A stretch of 6,794 nucleotides of DNA from an uncultured Lachnospiraceae bacterium (GCA_902767235.1 CACXGR010000189.1:1-6794), one strand, 5' to 3'; counted from the first letter of the stretch, positions 1 through 6,559 are shown. Notes: generated by a model from the letters alone, not told the origin. Numbers and translations: made by a program.

Positions 1-164
1 GCTTCCTCTTCCGACAGCATGACGTTTCCCTCAGGCTCGAAGTCCTCGTCGAACTCGTCGATGTCGTATGCTTCATCCTCTTCGCGTTTCTTTAAATAAT
101 ACATGACGCCTGCCGCGACCAATGTGGTGACTGCTGTGAATAATAACTTATTCCAAATACCCAT
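1..164 (-). CDS. Small single-pass membrane protein, acidic cytoplasmic tail (3' end cut by window edge)
   Basis: The 54 visible residues start MGIWNKLLFTAV. A hydrophobic segment at about residues 7-24 is followed by a KKR stop-transfer patch and a strongly acidic stretch (EEDEAYDIDEFDEDFEPE). This predicts one N-terminal membrane anchor with a charged cytoplasmic tail. The start is well supported: AAGGAG (plus-strand 171-176) lies 6 nt upstream of the ATG. It is the last visible gene of the minus-strand cluster. A 116-nt AT-rich gap separates it from the previous stop, so it may have its own promoter, although I see only a weak TAAAAT box (216-221) with no good -35. The frame is still open at the window edge, so full length is unknown. 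I do not recognise a family and assign no function. Confidence 0.72.
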   Translation of the reverse strand, partial: MGIWNKLLFTAVTTLVAAGVMYYLKKREEDEAYDIDEFDEDFEPEGNVMLSEEE

Positions 165-280
165 AGTTTACTCCTTCCGATTCATAAGCATGAATAATGT
201 TGCCTGCTGCTTGTTATTTTACACTTGAATTGCCAAATAAAAAATTACCATTCTGTGAATTTTGTATGAATTTCATCTGA

Positions 281-787
281 CTACCCCAGTGTCCAGTCGA
301 TCTCGTCTTCTTCGTCCTCATCCTCGTCCGGCATCTCCGATACGTCGCGCATAGGGATGTCCGCTTTGGCGGCCTGCGCCAGGATCGCCGGCACAGCTTC
401 TGCCTCCACCGCGTAGACCGGGAACATTCTATGCTTGGGATCTTCGATCCACAGAAGATTTACGCCGTTGCGGCCCCATCGCTCGCCCAGTTTCCTGAGA
501 CATCCGGCGATATCCGCTGCCCCGGCAAGCCAGCTGTCGCTGATCAGCAGATGAAAGTGCTCGGCAATGTCGTCCATGCAATAGACGATGTCGCCGACGT
601 CATCGTTCGCATCAAATCCCATCGCGGACCCGTCCTGGATCAGGAACTCAATAAAGCGGATCCTCATCTCCTTCATCGAGGCGAAGCGGCCCGTTCCCTC
701 CAGGTAATGCTTCGCATTCTCCACTGTCTCACTTTTTTGCGCGGTGATCTTCACCAGCTCTAAAATCTCATTTCTCAAAGCATCCAT
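281..787 (-). CDS. Hypothetical protein, 168 aa, acidic C-terminal tail
   Basis: I do not recognise this soluble protein. It has no signal peptide or membrane segment. The N-terminal third (residues 1-50) looks helical and charged. The middle (about 50-125) is mixed, with VGDIVYCMDDIAEHFHLLI and a Trp-rich segment (RWGRNGVNLLWIED). The last 18 residues are almost all Asp/Glu before a DWTLG end. Its ATG is 22 nt after the lipid kinase stop, with AAGGAG at 800-805 about 12 nt upstream, so co-transcription with the kinase and ATPase is likely. The acidic tail resembles that of the small membrane protein that follows, but this may be coincidence. A role linked to the ATPase or kinase is guilt by association only. 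The plus-strand frame in the same place is rejected as a shadow. Confidence 0.82.
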   Translation of the reverse strand: MDALRNEILELVKITAQKSETVENAKHYLEGTGRFASMKEMRIRFIEFLIQDGSAMGFDANDDVGDIVYCMDDIAEHFHLLISDSWLAGAADIAGCLRKLGERWGRNGVNLLWIEDPKHRMFPVYAVEAEAVPAILAQAAKADIPMRDVSEMPDEDEDEEDEIDWTLG

Positions 788-809
788 ATTTTGACTTCTC
801 TCCTTAAGA

Positions 810-1769
810 TCATTCGGCCGGCACCAGGATCTTGAGCGCCCGGTGGAGATTGGTCAGCTCCACTTTCCTGCAGCTTCCGCCGTACTCGCCATCCCTGGTC
901 CATTTTACATACTCATCCGACTCCAGAACGATATGCCGGGTCTTGAACTGAAAGACCAGGTCCGACGCATCCGCCGCGTGGCTGAGATATTGTACGATGT
1001 CGTTGAGTTCCAGAATGTTAGACGGCATCTTGATCAGGGTGACCTCGAAGAGGCCGTCGCTCATGTCCACCTTGGTGCCGGTGATATCCGGAAAGCCGCC
1101 CACAGACTTGGAATTTGTGATCATTCCGAAGACAAAATTGTCTGTGATCGACAGCTCGTCCGACTCCACATGGAAGCGGTAGGTGCGTATTTTGCCCAGG
1201 TCCGCCATCCCCTGTATGATATAGGCGACGTGGCCCAGCTGGTTCTTGAGATCCTGCGGCGTCGCGTAGGACGTCTCTGTAAAGAGGCCGAAGGCCGCGA
1301 CGTAAGTGAAATAGGTGTCTTTGTTGAACATTCCCAGGTCACAGTAAAACGTACGCCCGCTCGCGATCACCTGGGCGGCCTCCTTCATGTCGGTGGGAAT
1401 GCCGAGGCTTGACGCGAAATCGTTCGTGGTTCCCGACGGAATATAGCCGATGGGCAAAAACGGCTTGTCCGCATTCTCCATCATTCCGCTGACCACCTCG
1501 TCCAGCGTGCCGTCCCCGCCGGCGCAGGCCACATAGAGGTAGTCGTCCTGCATGTTCCTGATCAGACGCCTGGCGTCGCCGCTGCACTTTGTGGGATAGC
1601 ACTCGACCCGGTAGCCCTCCCTGGAGAAGATCTCGAGGATCTCCATCAGGTCACTCTTGATCTGCGTCCTGCCCGAAACCGGATTGAACACGAACAGGAT
1701 TTTCTTCCAGAGGTCGTCCTCTTCCCTGTAAATCTTATATGCTTTCTCATTATTCGAAAGACTCGTCAT
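810..1769 (-). CDS. Diacylglycerol kinase family lipid kinase (DagK/YegS/BmrU type)
   Basis: This 319-aa protein has the hallmarks of the bacterial diacylglycerol kinase catalytic family: NPVSG at 29-33, the nucleotide-binding GGDGT at 84-88, PSGTTND at 111-117, a DG pair at 238-239, and DGEYGG at 293-298, where the family places its catalytic Asp. Known members phosphorylate diacylglycerol or related lipids with ATP at the inner membrane face, often recycling diacylglycerol released during lipoteichoic acid synthesis. The substrate here is not proven. The first roughly 22 residues precede the usual family start (KKILFVFNPVSG). The upstream ATG is still preferred because GGAGGA (1777-1782) sits 7 nt before it. 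The gene begins inside the last codons of the ATPase gene (20-nt overlap), implying translational coupling. Length is normal and no key motif is missing. Confidence 0.93.
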   Translation of the reverse strand: MTSLSNNEKAYKIYREEDDLWKKILFVFNPVSGRTQIKSDLMEILEIFSREGYRVECYPTKCSGDARRLIRNMQDDYLYVACAGGDGTLDEVVSGMMENADKPFLPIGYIPSGTTNDFASSLGIPTDMKEAAQVIASGRTFYCDLGMFNKDTYFTYVAAFGLFTETSYATPQDLKNQLGHVAYIIQGMADLGKIRTYRFHVESDELSITDNFVFGMITNSKSVGGFPDITGTKVDMSDGLFEVTLIKMPSNILELNDIVQYLSHAADASDLVFQFKTRHIVLESDEYVKWTRDGEYGGSCRKVELTNLHRALKILVPAE

Positions 1770-4182
1770 ATACCTGTCCTCCGTTCTTGTATTTATCCTC
1801 GGCTTCCTCGATCTTCTTGTTCAAAATATCAAACAGCCATCCCAGATAGCGCATCGCCGGCTCTGTCGCGATGGCAAAGAGCACGAACAGCATGATGCAC
1901 TCTGTCGAAATATGCTTGATCGAAAACAGCCAGCTGAAGAAATAGGCAAAAAAGCACAGCCCGGCTATGCACCCCGATATCACTGCCCAGTGGAACTTGT
2001 TCATCGGCGTGCAGATCCTGATCAGGATCATAAATCCGACGATCGCGAGCAGGAAAGTCGCCGCCACCGATATATCCACCTCTGCCACTTTGAAGGTGCT
2101 GCCGAATACTACCAGCGCAGCAATGGCAAAAAAGTCCGTCAGCGCCGCCGGCATCGCGCTGCACAGCACCTTGCGCAGGAAGCGTCCCTCGATCCTGCGG
2201 TTGTTGGGCTCCATGGCCAGGAAGAAGGCCGGGATGCCGATGTTGAACATACTGATCAGCGAGATCTGCGAGGGCTGCAGCGGGTAGACCATTACGTTGA
2301 TAATGGAGAACACCGACAGGAGCAGCGAAAAGATATTCTTGACGAGGAACAGGGTCGCAGACCGCTCGACGTTGTTGATGATCCGGCGCCCTTCGTTCAC
2401 GATCTGCGGCATGTGGGCGAAGTCGGAATCCAGAAGGACCACCTGGGCGGCCTGCACGGCGGCATCCGATCCGGCTGCCATGGCAATACTGCAGTCGGCG
2501 CTCTTCATTGCCAGGATGTCGTTGACGCCGTCGCCCGTCATGGCTACGGTGTGCCCTTCTTCCTGCAGCGCCTTGATGATCTTCTGCTTCTGGTCCGGCG
2601 TCACTCTGCCAAACACGGTATATTTACGTACAGCCTCGGCAATATCCTCGTCGCTCCTGAGCCGAGATGTGTCCACATAGCTCTCGGAATTGGCGATCCC
2701 GGCCTGTCTTGCGACCTCCGAGACGGTCAGCGGGTTGTCCCCCGAGATCACGCGGACATTGACGCCCTGCTTGGCAAAATAGCCAAAGATCTTCTTCGCA
2801 TTCTCCCTCAGCGGGTTCTGCAGAAGGACAAAAAAGATCGGCTCTATTTTCATCCCGTAGAGGCCGTTCTTGGGCACCGGCAGAGACCTTCTGACTTTGC
2901 TGCCGGCCCCGGTGCCGTCTCCCATAAATCTGCCAAAGACCAGCACGCGCAGCCCTTTCTGCGCATATTCGTCCACTATGTCGCTGTACATTTCAAAGTC
3001 TTCGCACAGCACGAATTCGGGCGCTCCCAGCACATAGGTGGAATCCGTAAACTGCACGCTGCTGTACTTGTGCTTGGAGCTGAAGGGAAAAATAGACACC
3101 GGCTGCCGGCTTCCTCTGGCCCGGAAATAGTCGCGCATTGCCCGCATCGTGATATTGTCGTCCGGCAGCGCCTCCAGGTATTCGCCCACAAGCCCCTTGT
3201 AGCGACGCATCTGGTCGTCCGTAAACTTCTGGGCCGGCACGGCGTCCGCCACCAGCATGCTGTTGTCCGTCACCGTTCCCGTCTTATCGACGCAGAGCGT
3301 ATCAACCCGCGCCAGCGTCTCCACGCTCTTCATGTCGTGGAGCATGACTTTGCGCTTGGCCAGCATCACGGAACTGGTGGCCAGCGCCACGCTGACCAGC
3401 AGGTACAGCCCCTCGGGGATCATGCCGATGACCGCCGCGACCATGCCCACCACGCTGTCACTGAATGAATTGTGCTGCATCACATAGCTCTGGACGAAGA
3501 GCGTGATGCCGATCGGGATGATCATAATGCCCGCCGCGATGACAATCCGGTTGATGGACCGCACCATCTCGGACTGCTCGCCCGTGGGCATCTTTCTCGC
3601 TTTGAGCATCAGTTTGGAGATATAGGAGTCCTCGCCCACCTGCGTCAGCTGTGCGATGCACTCTCCCGATGCCACAAAGCTTCCTGACATCAGATTGTCC
3701 TTCGGACCTTTCACGATCTCATCCGCTTCACCGGTCAGCAGCGCCTCGTTGACGGCCGCTTCTCCCTCCAGTACCACGGCGTCCGCCGGGATCTGATTGC
3801 CGGCCTTGAGCATGATCACGTCGCCCAGCACCAGCTTGTCGATGGGGACTTTCATCGGCCTTCCGTCCCGGATCGCCACCGCGTTGGGCTCATTTAAGAT
3901 ACTCAGATTATCCAGCACTTTTTTGGCGTGCAATTCCTGAAAAATACCGATCAGCGTGTTGGCGATGACGACCGGAAGAAAAGTCAGGCTGTTAAAGGCG
4001 CCCGCCACGATCAGCAGCGCGCTGATGATCACAAAGATCAGGTTAAAGTATGTGAATACGTTCTCTTTTATAATGTCCTTGGTCGTCTTCGCGGTCCGGT
4101 CGATCTGCACATTGACCTTGCCCTGTGCCGTCAGTTCTCTGACCCGCGAGCTGTCCAATCCTTTGTGTTTGATAACAATCAC
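1750..4182 (-). CDS. CtpE-like cation-transporting P-type ATPase
   Basis: Numbered from the proposed GTG start, this 810-aa ATPase shows TGEAD at 150-154 (actuator loop), PEGL at 256-259 in M4, the phosphorylated Asp299 in DKTGT, LGAPEF at 385-390 (nucleotide domain; the usual Lys of KGAPE is Leu), SGDNP at 480-484 and TGDGVND at 549-555. Membrane segments lie near 45-62, 67-83, 212-234, 243-275 and in a C-terminal set from about 607 to 778. It has no N-terminal CxxC heavy-metal domain. From memory, the layout and the GIPAFFLAMEPNN segment resemble mycobacterial CtpE, reported to carry calcium; the ion here is inferred. The frame stays open to an ATG at 4296, adding 38 residues with four RTDTG repeats. 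That ATG has no ribosome binding site and lies at or before the predicted transcription start. Family similarity begins near GLDSSRV, so GTG 4182 is preferred, although its own ribosome binding site is weak. Confidence 0.9.
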   Translation of the reverse strand: MIVIKHKGLDSSRVRELTAQGKVNVQIDRTAKTTKDIIKENVFTYFNLIFVIISALLIVAGAFNSLTFLPVVIANTLIGIFQELHAKKVLDNLSILNEPNAVAIRDGRPMKVPIDKLVLGDVIMLKAGNQIPADAVVLEGEAAVNEALLTGEADEIVKGPKDNLMSGSFVASGECIAQLTQVGEDSYISKLMLKARKMPTGEQSEMVRSINRIVIAAGIMIIPIGITLFVQSYVMQHNSFSDSVVGMVAAVIGMIPEGLYLLVSVALATSSVMLAKRKVMLHDMKSVETLARVDTLCVDKTGTVTDNSMLVADAVPAQKFTDDQMRRYKGLVGEYLEALPDDNITMRAMRDYFRARGSRQPVSIFPFSSKHKYSSVQFTDSTYVLGAPEFVLCEDFEMYSDIVDEYAQKGLRVLVFGRFMGDGTGAGSKVRRSLPVPKNGLYGMKIEPIFFVLLQNPLRENAKKIFGYFAKQGVNVRVISGDNPLTVSEVARQAGIANSESYVDTSRLRSDEDIAEAVRKYTVFGRVTPDQKQKIIKALQEEGHTVAMTGDGVNDILAMKSADCSIAMAAGSDAAVQAAQVVLLDSDFAHMPQIVNEGRRIINNVERSATLFLVKNIFSLLLSVFSIINVMVYPLQPSQISLISMFNIGIPAFFLAMEPNNRRIEGRFLRKVLCSAMPAALTDFFAIAALVVFGSTFKVAEVDISVAATFLLAIVGFMILIRICTPMNKFHWAVISGCIAGLCFFAYFFSWLFSIKHISTECIMLFVLFAIATEPAMRYLGWLFDILNKKIEEAEDKYKNGGQVYDESFE
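1777..1782 (-). promoter_or_regulatory. Ribosome binding site of the lipid kinase, inside the ATPase gene
   Basis: GGAGGA on the minus strand lies 7 nt before the ATG at 1769 and within the final codons of the ATPase (encoding Gly-Gly-Gln-Val). It decides the kinase start and makes translational coupling to the ATPase likely. Confidence 0.75.
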
Positions 4183-4204
4183 CTCTGATTCTGTTGAAAT
4201 GGAA

Positions 4205-4263
4205 CCGGTATCGGTCCTGCCGGTATCAGTCCTGCCGGTATCGGTCCTGCCGGTATCGGTCCG
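4205..4263. repeat. Four tandem 15-bp repeats in the ATPase leader
   Basis: The plus-strand unit CCGGTATCGGTCCTG occurs at 4205-4219, 4220-4234 (one change, G to A), 4235-4249 and 4250-4263 (last bases diverged). The 15-bp period keeps frame, so the ATPase frame reads it as RTDTG four times. Its position between the predicted transcription start (about 4294-4301) and the proposed GTG start (4182) suggests it is 5' UTR. Copy number could vary by replication slippage. Confidence 0.9.
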
Positions 4264-4292
4264 CTGATCCGGTGTACAATGCGCACAGCATT

Positions 4293-4319
4293 GCATGCTA
4301 AGAATAAATTATAGCATGC
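4293..4319. promoter_or_regulatory. Perfect inverted repeat over the ATPase promoter (putative operator)
   Basis: GCATGCTA (4293-4300), an 11-bp AT-rich spacer, then TAGCATGC (4312-4319) form a perfect 8-bp dyad. It covers both candidate -10 boxes and the likely transcription start of the ATPase operon, a classic place for a dimeric repressor. The binding protein is unknown. It could instead be a small hairpin, but the 11-nt loop and lack of a T-run argue against a terminator. Confidence 0.5.
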
Positions 4320-4329
4320 GGCTCGTCAA
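4301..4329 (-). promoter_or_regulatory. Predicted sigma-A-type promoter of the ATPase operon
   Basis: The minus strand reads TTGACG (4324-4329), exactly 17 bp, then TATTCT (4301-4306), giving a start near 4294. A perfect TATAAT (4308-4313) is also present but lacks a good -35 at proper spacing; if used, it would start near 4301. Either start leaves the ATG at 4296 with almost no leader, so translation should begin further downstream. Confidence 0.55.
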
Positions 4330-4374
4330 ATTCGATTACCAGTTTATGAAATTTGTCTGAAATTCACGCGTGCA

Positions 4375-4408
4375 GCCGCCCCGGGGGTAAGGCCCCCTGG
4401 ATAGCGGC
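4375..4408. other. GC-rich hairpin upstream of the ATPase promoter
   Basis: GGGGG (4383-4387) pairs with CCCCC (4393-4397) around a 5-nt loop. The stem extends by CC/GG past one mismatch, and an outer GCCGC (4375-4379) / GCGGC (4404-4408) stem lies beyond a bulge. There is no T-run on either side, so it is not a standard terminator. Function unknown. Confidence 0.4.
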
Positions 4409-4435
4409 AGTTGCGCCGACTGAACATGCCTTTCC

Positions 4436-4562
4436 AAATCCCTTCTTTGGCGGTTATTCCGCCAAAGAAAGGAAATGTAAATACCCACCTATAGTCTGGG
4501 TCACTATAAGTACCCGTTTACAAAACCCTTCTTTGGCGGAATATCCGCCAAAGAAGGGTTTT
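4436..4562. repeat. 127-bp nested palindrome (BIME/MITE-like element)
   Basis: Three dyads share one centre at 4499. The inner arms are ACCTATAGT (4487-4495) and ACTATAAGT (4503-4511). The middle arms are TGTAAA (4476-4481) and TTTACA (4517-4522). The outer pair consists of two complete hairpins, one centred at 4456 (11-bp stem 4443-4453/4459-4469) and one at 4542 (19-bp stem). Both outer hairpins carry CTTTGGCGG/CCGCCAAAG. The right half is therefore an imperfect reverse complement of the left half, and each half is itself a hairpin. It ends sharply near 4436 and 4562. The layout resembles paired REP elements or a small non-coding mobile element, but no target duplication or transposase was identified. 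Confidence 0.7.
4522..4562. terminator. Intrinsic terminator after the two-component operon (possibly bidirectional)
   Basis: A perfect 19-bp stem (4522-4540 with 4544-4562) and 3-nt loop begin 13 nt after the kinase stop. The stem is GC-rich at its centre, with A4 at one end and T5 at the other, so a U-run follows it in both directions. It should end vanR/vanS-like transcription and insulate the ATPase operon. It is also the right hairpin of the larger palindrome. Confidence 0.8.
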
Positions 4563-4575
4563 TGCATAACCATAT

Positions 4576-5757
4576 TTATGCTGGAATCACAACTCTAAAG
4601 GTGATGCTCTCGTTCTCGCTCTCTGCCTTGATAGTTCCGCCGTGCAGTTCCACGATTTCTTTGGCAATGGCAAGGCCGAGGCCGGCACCGCCGCCGGATT
4701 CCGTCCCTCTGGACTCATCCAGCCGGTAGAACTGCTCGAAGAGCATGCGGAGCTTCTCTTTGGGAATTGTCGGGCCGCTGTTGCGAACGTTGATCCGCAC
4801 GCAGCTTTCTCCGGCATGGCCGGGGGTATGTCCGCCCGAATTGCCTCCGCCCGCCCTGCGGGCCGCGCGCTCCTCATCACTCCACTGATCTTTGTACATC
4901 TGCAGCACCAGATCCGTGTTGGGATAGCTGTAGCTGACCGCGTTGCGGATCAGGTTGTCAAACACGCGCTGCATTTTGTCGGCGTCGCAGCTGACAAAAA
5001 CATCGCGCTCAATATCCGCCTTCCAGCGGATGCCTTTTTCCTCCAGGAGCGGTGCCGACTCCGAGACGATCTGCTCGAGCATCCTGCTCAGGTTAACTTC
5101 CGCGCGGTTTACCGTCATGGTCGTCAGGGTCAGTCTCGTGATGTCAAAGAACTCGCCGATCAGCTCCTCCAGGCGCTCGGCCTTTGCACGGGCGATGCCG
5201 GTATATTTTGCCCGCTGTTCGGCGGGAAGATCCGGATTTTCCTCCAAAAGCGCCAGATACCCCATTACGCTGGTCAGCGGCGTCTTGAGGTCGTGGGCCA
5301 GATACATGATGAGGTTGTTCTTCTTCTCCTCGTTCTCGAGCAGCATCCGCTCGTCCAAAATGGACTGCAGCCGCACCTCATTGAGCTCGTTTTCCGCTTC
5401 TTTCATGACGGCGGGCAGCACGATCGGCTGCTCTTTGTCGGATGCCAGCTGGGCCGTCGCCCCCAAAAGATCGTCGAGATACCGCAGCGGCTTCTGCAGG
5501 AACAGGATCGTGTACAAAAACCATATGAGCAGCGGCGGCCCGAACGCGATCATGAGGAGCGCGATCTTGGGGAGTTCCACCCTGCCTCCGCTGTAGGGGC
5601 CGATCCGATCCCACAGCCTCGTGGCAAAATAGTACAGCCAGCACAACACCAGCACAGCGTAGACTGCTGCCTGCACCAGATATTGAAAGGCCAGATGCCG
5701 GCTCAGGCGTATGCGCAGCGTCGATGGCGATCTCAGAATTCTCGGTTTCCTGCTCAT
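4576..5757 (-). CDS. VanS-like sensor histidine kinase
   Basis: This 393-aa membrane kinase pairs with the upstream regulator. Two membrane segments (about 22-47 and 64-88) flank an external loop of only about 16 residues, as in short-loop VanS proteins. A linker follows, then the HisKA domain with phospho-accepting His155 in YLAHDLKTPLTSVMGY. The ATPase domain has an N box (about 263-277, DNLIRNAVSYS), NSGPTI at 326-331 in place of the usual DxGxGI, an F box (FEQFYRLDESRG) and the GAGLGLAIAKEI glycine loop near 357-368. HisKA and C-terminal segments match what I recall of VanS. A Gly/Arg/His-rich insert (about 291-316) lies between the N box and NSGPTI, and looks like a flexible loop. GAGGAA (within 5764-5770) precedes the ATG. 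It starts 54 nt after the regulator stop and is probably co-transcribed. The signal is unknown, and no resistance genes are in view. Confidence 0.93.
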   Translation of the reverse strand: MSRKPRILRSPSTLRIRLSRHLAFQYLVQAAVYAVLVLCWLYYFATRLWDRIGPYSGGRVELPKIALLMIAFGPPLLIWFLYTILFLQKPLRYLDDLLGATAQLASDKEQPIVLPAVMKEAENELNEVRLQSILDERMLLENEEKKNNLIMYLAHDLKTPLTSVMGYLALLEENPDLPAEQRAKYTGIARAKAERLEELIGEFFDITRLTLTTMTVNRAEVNLSRMLEQIVSESAPLLEEKGIRWKADIERDVFVSCDADKMQRVFDNLIRNAVSYSYPNTDLVLQMYKDQWSDEERAARRAGGGNSGGHTPGHAGESCVRINVRNSGPTIPKEKLRMLFEQFYRLDESRGTESGGGAGLGLAIAKEIVELHGGTIKAESENESITFRVVIPA

Positions 5758-5811
5758 TTTTATTTCCTCACTTGGTGGTGTTTTTTAATGGCATTTCCCA
5801 CTCGGCAGCAT

Positions 5812-6501
5812 TTACTCGATGGTGTAGCCGACGCCCCAGACGGTTTTGATGTACTTGGGGCGGCGCGAAGGCTCCTTCATCTTGGAGCGGAGCCGGGCAA
5901 TGTGGGCCATGACCGTGTTGTTGCAGTCCAGAAATTCCTCGCCCCAGACCTTCTCGTAGAGTTCCTCCGAAGTGACCACCTTGCCTCTGTGCTCACAGAG
6001 ATAGCGGAGGATAGAGAACTCAATGGGTGTCAGCACCAGCTCGCTTCCATTGAGCCTGGCCTTGTGGGTGTCGCGGTCGATCGTGAGCCCGCGGATGGTC
6101 AACTCCGAGGGAGCCGCCTCCGGCGCGCCGCCGACGTTGTAGCGAGTGTAGCGGCGGAGCTGTGTTTTGACACGGGCCATGAGCTCGAGCGGGTTAAAGG
6201 GCTTCGTGATATAGTCGTCCGCCCCCAGCGTCAGGCCGGCGATCTTGTCGGTGTCCTGGATTTTGGCGGTCAGCATGATCACGGGAAAATAATGCTCGCG
6301 CCGGATCTCGCGCAGCAGCTCGAGGCCGTCGCCGTCCGGAAGCATGATATCCAATATTGCCAGCGAAATGTTCTCGCTCTCCACCGCCTCCAGCACACCC
6401 GCTGCGCGGTAGAACTTGAGCACCTCATAGCCCTCATTCTGCAAGTAAATCTCGATCAGGTCGGCGATCTCCTTCTCATCGTCTGCCACAAGAATCTTCA
6501 T
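5812..6501 (-). CDS. VanR-like OmpR-family response regulator
   Basis: This 229-aa protein is a standard two-domain regulator. The receiver (about 1-115) has the acidic pair Asp7/Asp8, phospho-acceptor Asp51 in LAILDIMLPDGDG, Thr78 and Lys100 in DDYITKPFNP. The winged-helix DNA-binding domain (about 133-229) carries LTPIEFSILRYLCEHRGKVV and ends YIKTVWGVGYTIE, as VanR-type OmpR regulators do. On phosphorylation by the adjacent kinase it should bind promoter DNA. A near-perfect AGGAGGA (6511-6517) lies 9 nt before the ATG, fixing the start. It is the first gene of a two-gene operon under the promoter at 6530-6559, whose inverted repeat is a candidate autoregulatory site. Similarity to VanR suggests cell-wall-related sensing, but many Clostridia carry VanR/S-like pairs with other targets. 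Confidence 0.95.
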   Translation of the reverse strand: MKILVADDEKEIADLIEIYLQNEGYEVLKFYRAAGVLEAVESENISLAILDIMLPDGDGLELLREIRREHYFPVIMLTAKIQDTDKIAGLTLGADDYITKPFNPLELMARVKTQLRRYTRYNVGGAPEAAPSELTIRGLTIDRDTHKARLNGSELVLTPIEFSILRYLCEHRGKVVTSEELYEKVWGEEFLDCNNTVMAHIARLRSKMKEPSRRPKYIKTVWGVGYTIE

Positions 6502-6529
6502 ATGCGAATATCCTCCTAAAGTGTCCTTT

Positions 6530-6559
6530 ATTGTATGCCACTTTTATGTGATGTGGCAA
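6530..6559 (-). promoter_or_regulatory. Predicted promoter of the two-component operon
   Basis: The minus strand reads TTGCCA (6554-6559), 18 bp, then TACAAT (6530-6535), five of six matches to consensus in each box. It predicts a start near 6523, just upstream of the AGGAGGA ribosome binding site and with a leader of roughly 20 nt. Confidence 0.6.
6536..6558. promoter_or_regulatory. Perfect inverted repeat between -35 and -10 (putative operator)
   Basis: TGCCAC (6536-6541), 11 bp, GTGGCA (6553-6558) fills the promoter spacer and includes most of the -35 box. This position suits a regulator that blocks or replaces polymerase contacts, and the adjacent VanR-like protein is an obvious candidate. 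Assignment is inference. Confidence 0.45.

Noticed and set aside
1912..3468. A 518-codon plus-strand open frame opposite the ATPase
   Set aside because: Same reasoning: the minus strand carries all P-type ATPase motifs, and the antisense product is a low-information shadow.
4270..4296. MQCCAHC at the start of the longest ATPase frame as a metal-binding Cys motif
   Set aside because: This segment sits at or before the predicted transcription start, has no ribosome binding site, and is not part of the family's conserved N terminus.
4183..4300. A manganese (yybP-ykoY) or magnesium riboswitch in the ATPase leader
   Set aside because: The leader is only about 110 nt and is mostly 15-bp repeats. 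I saw none of the conserved motifs of those riboswitches and no terminator before the gene.
4353..4598. An 81-codon plus-strand frame across the intergenic region
   Set aside because: It reads straight through the palindrome and terminator, lacks a ribosome binding site and has no protein-like features.
4642..6519. A 625-codon plus-strand open frame opposite the kinase and regulator genes
   Set aside because: It lies antisense to two clearly conserved genes, has a His/Arg/Gln-rich composition typical of shadows in GC-rich DNA, and shows no recognisable domain.
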